DNA of 33,733 nt from Thermoflexales bacterium. GTDB lineage: Bacteria > Chloroflexota > Anaerolineae > J036 > Brachytrichaceae. This document shows, one piece after another, positions 1-10,622 of this stretch (the stretch's first letter is position 1; the number at the start of each line of letters is the position of its first letter). The position numbers were made by a program, and so were the translations under genes. The notes under the pieces were generated by a model. The model did not search any database. It had not been told where the DNA came from and was given only the letters and a program-made list of their open reading frames with translations. The stretch spans positions 1 to 33,733 of the forward strand of contig JANWZM010000048.1 in assembly GCA_025054635.1 (NCBI GenBank), written 5' to 3'.

Positions 1-72
1 CAAGGCACTCAGCACACGCAAATAGAGCGGCAGGCGACCAACCACAATGTCTGGGATGCGTTCTGCTGCCAT
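1..72 (-). CDS. rex: Redox-sensing transcriptional repressor Rex, N-terminal fragment (continues beyond the window)
   Basis: Not in the ORF track. Reverse complement of 1-72 translates as MAAERIPDIVVGRLPLYLRVLSAL, open to the window edge. IPDxVxxRLPxYxRxL resembles the start of the Rex winged-helix domain. Confidence 0.72.
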   Translation of the reverse strand, partial: MAAERIPDIVVGRLPLYLRVLSAL

Positions 73-137
73 GAGCGTGCAGCGCGCATATTAACACAGG
101 GCGCAGGTGCTCTAACGCAGCGCCTGGTTTACCTATA

Positions 138-380
138 ATGCTTGCGTTGAGTCATCCACGTCCACCCACTGACCTACGCCGCTGGCGTGAAGCGACGAGC
201 CGCCGTCTTTTCGTTTGGGTGCTGTCGCTGCTCGTCGGGCTAGGGAGCGCGCTGATTGCGCTGGTCTACGGGTGGGAGGCGGGCGCGCTTGGACTGATGT
301 GCCTGGTCATAGGCGCAGGCGTGTTGGTTATGCTTTGGGTCATCTTCACACTGCTGGGGCGCTGGGCTGGCGCCGAGTGA
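138..380 (+). CDS. Small two-TM membrane protein, unknown function
   Basis: 80-aa ORF with two hydrophobic segments (FVWVLSLLVGLGSALIALVYG; LGLMCLVIGAGVLVMLWVIFTLL), 8 nt before the next CDS. Start uncertain: the ATG overlaps a TATAAT at 134-139. Confidence 0.5.
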   Translation: MLALSHPRPPTDLRRWREATSRRLFVWVLSLLVGLGSALIALVYGWEAGALGLMCLVIGAGVLVMLWVIFTLLGRWAGAE

Positions 381-388
381 GGGCAACG

Positions 389-1669
389 GTGAGGCAAGAG
401 GCTCGACTGCTTATCTGCGGAGTTGTGTTTGCGCTTGCGCTGAGCGCGTGCACCGGGGCAACAGTGCGCGAGCGCCTGATGGGAGTTGCCCCGACGCCCA
501 CCCTTGACCTGTCCGTGCCTGCGCCCGTGCTCGCCCAAGTCCGCGACTTTGACTTTGCCACCAAGAGCTTGCGCGACCTCTACCTGGACGAGAGCCAATT
601 CAACCAAGACTGGGAGCGCGCAGTTCAGGCGGGGCGGCAGCGCATCCTGCAAGGCGATGGACGCACGATAGAGCCGCTTGTGGAAGCGATACAGGGCTTG
701 TTCGACGTGCTTGAGCACGAGCGCCTTGCGCTGCTCCCCCCGCCGCAACCCCCTGACCCTGCCGCCTCGCGCTACTCTGGCATCGGTGTGCTGGTTGATT
801 TGCCGCGAGAGGGCAAGGATCGCATTCTGGTGCTCCATGTCTACCCCGACTCGCCTGCCGAGAAAGCAGGCATCCGGCCTCACGACGCAATCATCGCAAT
901 CGAGGGCGAACCTGTCACCTTCGAGGAGCGTGATCAGCTCATTCCACGACTGCGTGGTGAGAGTGGCAGCAAAGTCACCGTCACCGTGCGTACGCCGGGG
1001 CAATCTCCGCGAGAGGTCACCCTCACCCGCCAACCCGTGGACACGCGCGGGCCTTTGGTGGCGCGCTGGCTGCTGAACACAAACATCGCTTACATCGCCC
1101 CAAACCCCTCTGTGTTGAGCACGCTACCGGATGACATCGCACAAGCGTTGCGCAAGCTCAACGAGGAGATAGAGATCGGCGGATTGGTGCTCGATCTGCG
1201 CGTCATCCGCGGTGACGAATTTCCGCTCGAACCAATGCTGACACTGTTCGTCAACGGGCGCGTCGGCAAGATCAAAACCCGCCAGCGCACCAGCGACCTC
1301 ACCCTGCGCGGACGCGCGATTGTCGGCTCTCAAGAGATCCCGATGGTCATCCTCGTGAGCGAGCTGACTGCAGGTCCGGCTGAGGTCTTCGCGGGATTGT
1401 TGCAGGACGCTGGGCGCGCTCGCGTCGTCGGGGTCACGACACAAGGGCTGACCGAACAGGTCGAGACGGTCACCCTGCCTGCTTCTCGGGCACGGCTGGC
1501 AATTCCTGTCGGGGAGTACTTGGGCTTGAAGGGCAGTGCTTGGCGCGGCAAAGGCGTCACACCGAACCCGATGTCAGACCGTGCTTGGGAGGACTTCAGC
1601 GAGGAAGACGACCCGCACCTGCGCACTGCCTTGCGTTTGTTCGGCGTGGAAGAGCCTCCCTCACGCTAA
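389..1669 (+). CDS. PDZ-domain S41 (C-terminal processing protease) family lipoprotein, probably catalytically inactive
   Basis: GTG at 389 is in frame with the 215 ORF and gives VRQEARLLICGVVFALALSACTG, a lipoprotein signal. PDZ region GIGVLVDLPREGKDRILVLHVYPDSPAEKAGIRPHDAIIAIEG; S41-like VILVSELTAGPAEVFAGLLQDAGRARVVG. Confidence 0.82.
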   Translation: MRQEARLLICGVVFALALSACTGATVRERLMGVAPTPTLDLSVPAPVLAQVRDFDFATKSLRDLYLDESQFNQDWERAVQAGRQRILQGDGRTIEPLVEAIQGLFDVLEHERLALLPPPQPPDPAASRYSGIGVLVDLPREGKDRILVLHVYPDSPAEKAGIRPHDAIIAIEGEPVTFEERDQLIPRLRGESGSKVTVTVRTPGQSPREVTLTRQPVDTRGPLVARWLLNTNIAYIAPNPSVLSTLPDDIAQALRKLNEEIEIGGLVLDLRVIRGDEFPLEPMLTLFVNGRVGKIKTRQRTSDLTLRGRAIVGSQEIPMVILVSELTAGPAEVFAGLLQDAGRARVVGVTTQGLTEQVETVTLPASRARLAIPVGEYLGLKGSAWRGKGVTPNPMSDRAWEDFSEEDDPHLRTALRLFGVEEPPSR

Positions 1670-1712
1670 CCCCAATCCCCTTTCTTCTCCGCGCCCCCTG
1701 CGCGGGGCCGAC

Positions 1713-1740
1713 TTGCACAAATTCGCGTCCTTGCTAAACT
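1713..1740 (+). promoter_or_regulatory. Candidate sigma-70 promoter for the AOR gene
   Basis: TTGCAC (1713-1718), 16 nt, TAAACT (1735-1740), ahead of an inverted repeat and RBS. Confidence 0.4.
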
Positions 1741-1744
1741 GTTG

Positions 1745-1783
1745 GTTAACCTTGTCTTACCTGAGGCTTGGACGAAGGTTAAC
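1745..1783 (+). promoter_or_regulatory. Perfect 9-bp inverted repeat abutting the AOR RBS (operator or 5'UTR hairpin)
   Basis: GTTAACCTT (1745-1753) and AAGGTTAAC (1775-1783), 21-nt loop, followed directly by GAGGAGG. Confidence 0.55.
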
Positions 1784-1800
1784 GAGGAGGTTTGTTTGAG

Positions 1801-3627
<1,827 letters not shown>

Positions 3628-3662
3628 GCCCCGCATCAATTCCCAACTCCTCTCTCCATGCA

Positions 3663-3694
3663 CGGGGGCTGTCCACGAGGGCAGCCCCCTTTTG
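3663..3694 (+). terminator. Rho-independent terminator after the AOR gene
   Basis: GGGGGCTG-tccacgaggg-CAGCCCCC followed by TTTTG. Confidence 0.88.
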
Positions 3695-3714
3695 TTCAGG
3701 ATAATACGTGGCGG

Positions 3715-5847
3715 ATGCCAATAACGCGTTGGCTTTCTACGATTGAGACAATTGCGCGGTGGTGGCTGCATCCATTCAGGGTTGGGCTGCTTGTTGCGCT
3801 CGCCTGGATTCTGCGCCTTGTTGTGCTGATCTCTGCACAGACGCGTGGTGCTGAAGAAACACTGCTCGTTGACGATGCCTTTTACTACTTCCGGATTGCT
3901 TTCAACTTGACGCGAGGCTTGGGAAGCACATTTGACGGGCTTGCACCCACGAACGGCTACCACCCGCTTTGGATGCTTCTCCTGCTGCCTATCTTCACAC
4001 TTGTCCAAACTGCGCGTGACGGCGCGGTTTTGGCAGCTGGGCTGGGGGCTGCGATATGGTCAATAGGGGGATTCGTTGCTGCTGCTTTAGCTAGAAGAAT
4101 CCTCATGTCCTCATTGAGCGCGCTTGTCTTCACACTTCTGTACCTCTTCCTGCCGCAGCTCGTCCTACGCTCGCTCGATGGGCTGGAGACATCTCTCGTT
4201 GTGGTGTGCTACCTGCTGTTTTTTTGGTGGGTTGCACGCGGCGTAGCTCGTCCGAGTCGGGTGTTTTACGCCATCCACGGTGCTCTGAGTGGCATGCTCT
4301 TCCTAGCACGCACGGATGCGGCGGTTGTCATTTTTCCAGTGTCTATCGGCGTGTGGCTCTCGCATCTGCGCGCCTGCTACAGCAGAAGGCAATGCTGCGC
4401 CGACCTAGCGCTAGCTGGCGCTGTTGCTCTGCTGGCGGTTGCGCCGTGGCTTGTGTGGAACTGGGTCACTTTCGGTCAAATTGTGCAAACCAGCGGCACA
4501 GCGCTGAGTTTCCTTTATCAACGCTACGCAGCAGAAGTGAACTTTTGGGGCACGCCAGAGTTCATCCAGATAGGGGTAAACATTCTTCTTCACGTCCTTG
4601 CCCAACATCTGTTTCACGCAGGTCTCTGGATAGGTGAGTACCCCACTCAACCGTGGACAGCAATCGTTGCAGCCCTAGCCTACATCGGGCTACTCGCTGC
4701 GGTAATAGGGTTCATTTGGAAACGCACGAGAGCATGCCAGAATCTACGTTGGGCTGCCCTGTCTGTTCCAACTGGGTTCTTGCTGCTCGTGTTTGTCCAC
4801 ACGGTGGTGCGATGGGCGCCTCGGGAATGGTATTACGCACCGACAATTCTCGCTACGTATGCAGGACTGCTTTTCGCTGGAGAGTATTTGCTCAGACCTC
4901 TAGCAAGCTACATGCTCTTTGCGCTGCTCGGCGGTTTACTGGTTTGGTATGGCAGACCATGGCAGTGGCAAGGGCTCTATGTGAGTCAGGTGCAGACTTT
5001 TGAGCATCTCGCAGGTGTGGACGAGGTGTGCTTTCCACAAGGCGCACGCGTGGGCAGCTCTGATGCAGGGATACGCAGTGTGCTGTGGAACCGTGTTACT
5101 CTTGTTAATCTGGACGGGCTTGTCAATTCGCAGGTAGTCGAAGCTTATCGTAAACGTGAAGGTCTAGCCTACCTTGACGCGACAGGAATTGACTACATCG
5201 AGACTCGTCCTGCCCTGGTTCAGCCCATCTTCTGGGGTGAGGAGATTCGTTTGCGCCTGAAGCCAGTCTACTGCGGGATATATCAGAGCGACCTGTCTGA
5301 CCGAAACCCGTACGCCTCGCTGCTATTCCAGGTGCTGCGCAGCGAAGAGGAAATCATCTCCGTGCATGCACCACCCGATGGCACTGTTTCACTTGGCGAG
5401 ATACGCGATGAGAAGTATCTTGGTTTTGGGTGGCAGCCCCTCAATCTGCCTCAGCCTGCTCGCCGCATCATCAGTCAGACGGCTCGATTGCTGCTTCCGC
5501 TGCAAGCCGAAGAAAAGCCTCACTCATTCAGTGTGATCGCTCATGCACGGGGCGTGCCTGCCGAGGCTCATCTCGAGGTACGATTAAACGGCGAGCGTGC
5601 TGGTGTAGTACCCCTCTCAAGCGAACCAGCGCAGGTTGACCTGTCTATCCCATCCAGCCTGCTGAAGAATGGCATCAACCGACTCGACTTCGAGGTTAAA
5701 GGTGTGCGCCTGCCCTCGATACGCCCTCAGAAGCTTCCCCTGTGGTTTCACCCAGGCTATTTCGACCCATACCAAGATCCTTTGCCGGGGTGGCTCGATA
5801 GTTACCCTGCTATCTACGTGCACGAGGTGCGGATCGCGCCAGGATGA
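3715..5847 (+). CDS. Polytopic membrane protein, GT-C/glycosyltransferase-39-like, with C-terminal soluble domain
   Basis: Many TM segments, early acidic DDAFYYFRIA and APTNGYHPLW. The track start at 3658 lies upstream of the terminator; ATG at 3715 is in frame and downstream of it. Confidence 0.72.
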   Translation: MPITRWLSTIETIARWWLHPFRVGLLVALAWILRLVVLISAQTRGAEETLLVDDAFYYFRIAFNLTRGLGSTFDGLAPTNGYHPLWMLLLLPIFTLVQTARDGAVLAAGLGAAIWSIGGFVAAALARRILMSSLSALVFTLLYLFLPQLVLRSLDGLETSLVVVCYLLFFWWVARGVARPSRVFYAIHGALSGMLFLARTDAAVVIFPVSIGVWLSHLRACYSRRQCCADLALAGAVALLAVAPWLVWNWVTFGQIVQTSGTALSFLYQRYAAEVNFWGTPEFIQIGVNILLHVLAQHLFHAGLWIGEYPTQPWTAIVAALAYIGLLAAVIGFIWKRTRACQNLRWAALSVPTGFLLLVFVHTVVRWAPREWYYAPTILATYAGLLFAGEYLLRPLASYMLFALLGGLLVWYGRPWQWQGLYVSQVQTFEHLAGVDEVCFPQGARVGSSDAGIRSVLWNRVTLVNLDGLVNSQVVEAYRKREGLAYLDATGIDYIETRPALVQPIFWGEEIRLRLKPVYCGIYQSDLSDRNPYASLLFQVLRSEEEIISVHAPPDGTVSLGEIRDEKYLGFGWQPLNLPQPARRIISQTARLLLPLQAEEKPHSFSVIAHARGVPAEAHLEVRLNGERAGVVPLSSEPAQVDLSIPSSLLKNGINRLDFEVKGVRLPSIRPQKLPLWFHPGYFDPYQDPLPGWLDSYPAIYVHEVRIAPG

Positions 5848-5872
5848 GCAGACAGGGCGTGTCAGCAGATAT

Positions 5873-6332
5873 CTAGAGGCGTCGTTGCAGATCGTTTGCC
5901 AGCAAGTAAAACGCCAGCACCACAACTGTATTTCACGTCAGCGACTGTAACGGGCTGACCATTGTGGAACTTGATGCCCTCGCGCAAAGTAAAGGTGTAA
6001 GTTTGCCCATCCTCACTTGCGGCGTAGCTGCTTGCTACAGCTGGCGTCACACCGCCTTCAGGAGTGGGCTTGACCAGGCCCTCAAACACGTTGAGCATGA
6101 TTCGGCGGGTGAGCGACGCTGTGGCAAGGTGCGGGTCGAGGTTGTCAGGATCAGTCAGGGTGCGCATCACGAGCCGCTTTGGTGCTGCAGCTTGAGTTGG
6201 CGTTGGCTCGACTGTAGGAACTTGAGCCTGAGGAGTTGGTACAGCCGGCGGGGGTGCTGCGCATCCTGCAAGTAATGCCCCAAGCAGAGCAACAGAGAGT
6301 GATTTTGTCAAAAGCGCTGCGCGAATCGTCAT
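5873..6332 (-). pseudogene. Truncated extracellular solute-binding protein family 5 fused to a short transporter-like tail (remnant of a peptide ABC transporter locus)
   Basis: Lipoprotein signal MTIRAALLTKSLSVALLGALLAGCAAPP, then RLVMRTLTDPDNLDPHLATASLTRRIMLNVFEGLVKPTPEGGVTPAVASSYAASEDGQTYTFTLREGIKFHNGQPVTVADVKYS, ending after about 130 aa where family members run to about 500 aa. Next frame: VVVLAFYLLANDLQRRL*. Confidence 0.78.
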
Positions 6333-6406
6333 TTGGCAGTCTTCTTCGTGAGGAGGTTTCATCGAAGAGGCTATCGGCTTCACGTTAAGACCACTTTGCC
6401 CTCGAA

Positions 6407-7783
6407 TTAAGGGCACTCGAGGCGCACTCTCAGCTTAGTCCCATGCGGGGGTCTGAGCGTGACCTGGGCAAGCGGTGTAGCAGGTCGCGTGTTCGGAATG
6501 CGCTCGATGCGGCACTGCTGCGTCATCAACGCGAGTACCGCAATAGCCTCAACCAGGGCAAAGTGCTGCCCGATGCACAGGCGCGGACCAGCGCCGAAGG
6601 GGATGTAGGCAAATCGCGGTCGGCTGTGCTCTTGCTCAGGGTCAAAGCGCTGCGGAAGGAATCGCTCTGGCTCTGTCCAAAACGCGCTGTGGCGATGAAC
6701 GATGAACGGACAGATGATAACGAACGCGCCAGCAGGAACAAAATGTTCATCGAGCACATCCGCACCCAGCGCGCGGCGCGTGATCAGCCAAGCAGGAGGG
6801 TATAGCCGTAGGGCTTCCGAGAAGACACACCGAGCGAGCCGCAATTTGGGAAGCGTCTCGAGACACAAGCGACCTGAAGCCAAGACGGCTTGGCTCTCTC
6901 GGCGCAGCGCAGCCTGCTCGGCTGGGTGATCAGCGAGCAGATGCCAAGCCCAGGTAAGACCGGCTGCGACAGTCTCATGTCCTGCGATCAGCATGGTGAC
7001 GATTTCGTCACGAACCTCCTTGTCGCTCAGGGGTTGCCCGTCATCCGTTGTGCTGATCAAGTCGGTCAGAAAATCGGCTGGGCGCTCAGGCATGTTGCGG
7101 CGTTGGGCGATCAGGCTGAAGACAGCCTGATCCAACGTTTGCACGGCTGCGCGGAAGCGCCAAGTGCTGAGCAGCACGCGGTCGGGCAGGTCGATGAACC
7201 GAGTGACCCGGTAGACGATGTGTTCGAGCGCGTTCTCCATCGCCCGAACCAGCTTTGGCGCTTCTTGGCTGAGGTCAATCGAGAGCAGCGCCCTGCCGAC
7301 GACGCGCAGAGCGAGTTGGCACATCGTCTCGTACATATCCACGTCTACGTAGCCCTGGCGCTTACTTTGGGCTTGCCACTGGTCAATCATCGCCTGAGTT
7401 TCGCTCAGCGCGAAAGCAAGCACCCGCTCGAGGCGCTGTGGCGTGAACGCAGCTTGCGCTGACTTGCGGTGGCTCATCCAAAAGTCGCCGTCGCTGGTCA
7501 GCAAGCCATCCCCCGTAATCTGCGCTAATTGGCGATACTGGATGGTGTTCTTGGCGTAATTGCGATGATTGTCCAGCAGCACGCGCTTGATCGCTGAGGG
7601 CGAGCTGACTAAGTAGGCGTGCTGAGTGCCTATCTGAAAGTGAGCGAGGTCACCATATCGGTGAGCACTTTCGACGAGATAAGCGAGGGGCGCGCGTTGA
7701 ATGAAGAACAAACTCTTGAAGAGCTCAATTCCTGTCGGTCCAAGCGCAAAACGCTGACCTGCAGGTGAGGCTTGGGTTGTCAT
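6407..7783 (-). CDS. Cytochrome P450
   Basis: I-helix AGHETVAAGLTWAWHLL, ExxR-type EALRLYPPAW, heme-binding FGAGPRLCIGQHFALVE. Confidence 0.96.
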   Translation of the reverse strand: MTTQASPAGQRFALGPTGIELFKSLFFIQRAPLAYLVESAHRYGDLAHFQIGTQHAYLVSSPSAIKRVLLDNHRNYAKNTIQYRQLAQITGDGLLTSDGDFWMSHRKSAQAAFTPQRLERVLAFALSETQAMIDQWQAQSKRQGYVDVDMYETMCQLALRVVGRALLSIDLSQEAPKLVRAMENALEHIVYRVTRFIDLPDRVLLSTWRFRAAVQTLDQAVFSLIAQRRNMPERPADFLTDLISTTDDGQPLSDKEVRDEIVTMLIAGHETVAAGLTWAWHLLADHPAEQAALRRESQAVLASGRLCLETLPKLRLARCVFSEALRLYPPAWLITRRALGADVLDEHFVPAGAFVIICPFIVHRHSAFWTEPERFLPQRFDPEQEHSRPRFAYIPFGAGPRLCIGQHFALVEAIAVLALMTQQCRIERIPNTRPATPLAQVTLRPPHGTKLRVRLECP

Positions 7784-7928
7784 GTCCTGTTCTCGGCAGC
7801 GCTACCGGTCTGCACAGGTTACTAGGTCCTCAGGCAGGGAGCATAACGCAGACCTGACTGCGCGGCAAGCATTGTGCACGACGCCTGGCGCGCGATTTAG
7901 TGCTGAGTAAAGCCGTCTAGGAGAGCCG

Positions 7929-8972
7929 TCAGGACTCGGGATGAACTTCCACGTGGACAAGAGTGCCTTTGCCGGGCTGGCTTTCGATGCGCAAGGCAGC
8001 ACCAATCGCCGCAGCGCGCTCACGCATGATGTTCAAGCCCAGGTGAGTGGGCTTGGCGATCGTCGGGTCGAACCCGCAACCGTCGTCTCGAACGGAGAGG
8101 GCGATGTGCGGCTCCTTGCCGTTGGGCGCGCCAACAGTGAGGACGACCTCAGCTTTGCTCGCGCCGCTGTGCTTGGCAACGTTGTTCAGCGCTTCCTGTG
8201 CAATCCGATAGAGCGAGACCTTGATCTCGGGAGGTATGTCCGAGGCATCTCCATTGATGCGCACTTCGACCGAAACGCGCGCACGGCTGGTGATTGAGGC
8301 GCTGAGCTGACGCAGCAGGTCTGGCAAACTCGCCTCGACCAACGAAGCCGGGCGCAGCTCCAACAACAACGTGCGCATCTCGGCGAGCGCGCCTCGGCTG
8401 AGCTGGCGCAGCTCCTCCAGGCGACGCTTGCCTTCGGCAGGGTTGCGCTCCCAAATCCGCGGCAGCACGTCAGCGATCACGCTGACAGAGAAGAGCGTTT
8501 GGGTGACGGCGTCGTGCAGGTCACGGGCGATGCGATTGCGCTCAGCCTCAACAGCAGCTTGCTCCGCCTGCCGGCGCAGCTCAGCTTCTAGCTGACGGCG
8601 CTCTGTGACATCACGCATGATCACGATGCTCAAGGTGTCCGCGCCGCGCCGAAGCTTGGCAATCGCAGCTTCGGCAGGAAACTCGCGCCCGTCTTTCGCC
8701 CGAGCAAAGATCGGTTGACGCTCTCCCATCGCTTTGGATGGGATAGGTGAGGCGAGAAACGCTGCGAAATGTCGGCGATGGATCTCGACAAAACGCTCGG
8801 GCAGGAGGATGTCTAGGGGTTGGTCGATGACTTCCTCGGCGGTGTAGCCAAAGATCTTTTCAGCACCACGGTTGAAGTAAACGATGCGTTGGTCTTGGTC
8901 ACAGCCGACGACGGCGTCCACCAACACGTTAAACAGCTCGGTCAAATTGAGCTGGCTGGCGGTCAATGTCAT
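7929..8972 (-). CDS. PAS-domain sensor histidine kinase, HisKA_3 (NarX/LiaS-type)
   Basis: PAS segment NVLVDAVVGCDQDQRIVYFNRGAEKIFGYTAEEV; ERNRIARDLHDAVTQTLFSVSV phospho-acceptor box; ATPase motifs and DDGCGFDP. Confidence 0.94.
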   Translation of the reverse strand: MTLTASQLNLTELFNVLVDAVVGCDQDQRIVYFNRGAEKIFGYTAEEVIDQPLDILLPERFVEIHRRHFAAFLASPIPSKAMGERQPIFARAKDGREFPAEAAIAKLRRGADTLSIVIMRDVTERRQLEAELRRQAEQAAVEAERNRIARDLHDAVTQTLFSVSVIADVLPRIWERNPAEGKRRLEELRQLSRGALAEMRTLLLELRPASLVEASLPDLLRQLSASITSRARVSVEVRINGDASDIPPEIKVSLYRIAQEALNNVAKHSGASKAEVVLTVGAPNGKEPHIALSVRDDGCGFDPTIAKPTHLGLNIMRERAAAIGAALRIESQPGKGTLVHVEVHPES

Positions 8973-9351
8973 AAGCCTTATCTCGCACCGAGTATAAGGC
9001 TTTCAACAAGGTCTCAGGGGGTTCAGCCTTGCTGACAAAGCCATCGGCGCCTTCACGCTGGGCTTCGTGGCGTGCTTCTGGCTTGCCGCTGAGGGCAATT
9101 ACGTGCACGTGTGGGGCTAGGGCGCGCAGGGCGCTCAACTTGTTGCCATCGGCTGGAAGCCCGGGCAGCTCCCAGTCTAGCAGCAAGATGTCAGGCTTAC
9201 AGCGGATGACCTGCTGCATCATGTCCTCGGCTGCTTGAGCCTCGGCGACGACGCAGAAAGCGCTTTCCTGCTCAATCAACAGGCGCAGCGCAGAGCGCAC
9301 CTTGTGTTGATCGTCGGCAAGCAACACACGAGCAGGCGCATAGGCCGTCAT
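8929..9351 (-). CDS. Single-domain response regulator (receiver only)
   Basis: VLLADDQHKVRSALRLLIEQ, DILLLDWELPG, VIALSGKPEARHEAQREGADGFVSK. ATG at 9351 or GTG at 9390; overlaps the kinase start by 44 nt. Confidence 0.87.
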   Translation of the reverse strand: MTAYAPARVLLADDQHKVRSALRLLIEQESAFCVVAEAQAAEDMMQQVIRCKPDILLLDWELPGLPADGNKLSALRALAPHVHVIALSGKPEARHEAQREGADGFVSKAEPPETLLKALYSVRDKAYDIDRQPAQFDRAV

Positions 9352-9584
9352 GGTCGCCTGCAGTGTAGGTTTGCAGGTGACAATCGGCACTTGCTACATG
9401 GTCAGTTTGTCATTAGCCGACAGGACAGGGTTAAATGCGTCACTGGTCGGATGCCTTTAGAGTCCCTGCAAGATATGCTCAGGTCAGCTAGCGCAAGAGG
9501 TCGGTCGTTCAAACAAGGCTTGGGCTGCGGGTGCAGCGCCAGCAGCGCGCAGCGGATAGTGATCGCTCTTCTCTCCCTCCTCTC

Positions 9585-9628
9585 GTGAAGCACACCCTCG
9601 CTAGATCAAGGCGGGGGTGTGCTTTCAC
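9585..9628. terminator. Hairpin terminator overlapping the methyltransferase stop codon
   Basis: GTGAAGCACACCC (9585-9597) pairs with GGGTGTGCTTTCAC (9615-9628), one bulge. Confidence 0.7.
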
Positions 9629-10218
9629 TCTACTTTTTGCAAAGTGAGCCACGTCGAACGGCGCTGACGAACCCAATCGGTGCCATCAGCGCGCTGGATG
9701 ATCTTCAGCCGCGGTGCAAATCGCGCTAGGTCGGCTTCCGTCACTCCAAAACCGACGCCTGGGTCGTTGAAGATCACGTATAGCAGTAGGCTCCCTGTAT
9801 CCCGCAGCCAGGTAGAGACTTGCTGAACGTAGCGTTCCTTTGCCTCAGGGGATAAGCCGTGGAAGCAGCCGATGTCAAGCACCAGATCGAAGGGGTAAGG
9901 CAGGTCTCTGACATAGGTGACGTCAGCGATGCGGAAGTCAACTTCGACGCCTGCAGCGCGCGCTTTCTGCTGCGCCCGCCGAATTGCGAGCCAGGAGAAG
10001 TCGAGGGCAGTCACCCTCCATCCATGTTGCGCCAGAGCAATCGCGCTCGTGCCAGTGCCACACCCAACGTCCAGCGCCCGACCAGGAGGGTGAGTGGCGA
10101 TGAATGCGTTGACTTCGGGCGGGACGATCCCGCTGTCCCAGGGCGTCCATCGGCGCGCATACATCCATTCGAAGCGCAGGCGACGCGCAAGCGCGCTTAC
10201 TCCTGGCGGTAACCGCAT
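9625..10218 (-). CDS. Class I SAM-dependent methyltransferase
   Basis: ALDVGCGTGTSAIALAQHGWRVTALDFS and FDLVLDIGCFHGL. ATG at 10218 inside the longer ORF fits the homologous core. Confidence 0.86.
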   Translation of the reverse strand: MRLPPGVSALARRLRFEWMYARRWTPWDSGIVPPEVNAFIATHPPGRALDVGCGTGTSAIALAQHGWRVTALDFSWLAIRRAQQKARAAGVEVDFRIADVTYVRDLPYPFDLVLDIGCFHGLSPEAKERYVQQVSTWLRDTGSLLLYVIFNDPGVGFGVTEADLARFAPRLKIIQRADGTDWVRQRRSTWLTLQKVE

Positions 10219-10622
10219 ACGAGCCACTCGCCCCCCTGCTGAACAAGCGCAAATTGCCGCCCAGCGAGGTCTAAGTCGCGCAGCTCGCCGTTGTAGTTGG
10301 CGACGATCTTGCCGGTGCAGGCGACGAACGTGCGATCGCCCTGCTGATCGCTCACCGTGCATGCGGCATTCTCCAGCGTTGCGCTGATGTTGCGCAAGGA
10401 CGCTGCTTCTCTGCGTGCACCTGCCTCCCAGTCTGCGCAGGACATGCGCACCATTGCGTCCACATCGCCGGCGACGCGCGCCTTGAGATAGTCCAGCACG
10501 ACCTGCGCTGCCCCAGCGCTCGCAGCTTGGGGCGAGGCAGAGGCACAAGCAGTCAGCAGCAAGCTAAAAGCAGTAAGGAGAGCGAAACGACACCTAGCTT
10601 GTCTCAAGTCCATGTCTAGCAT
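10197..10622 (-). CDS. Putative secreted lipoprotein, unknown function
   Basis: Lipobox CRFALLTAFSLLLTACAS, then about 120 aa (AAQVVLDYLKARVAGDVDAMVRMSCADWE). Overlaps the methyltransferase start by 22 nt. Confidence 0.65.
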   Translation of the reverse strand: MLDMDLRQARCRFALLTAFSLLLTACASASPQAASAGAAQVVLDYLKARVAGDVDAMVRMSCADWEAGARREAASLRNISATLENAACTVSDQQGDRTFVACTGKIVANYNGELRDLDLAGRQFALVQQGGEWLVCGYRQE

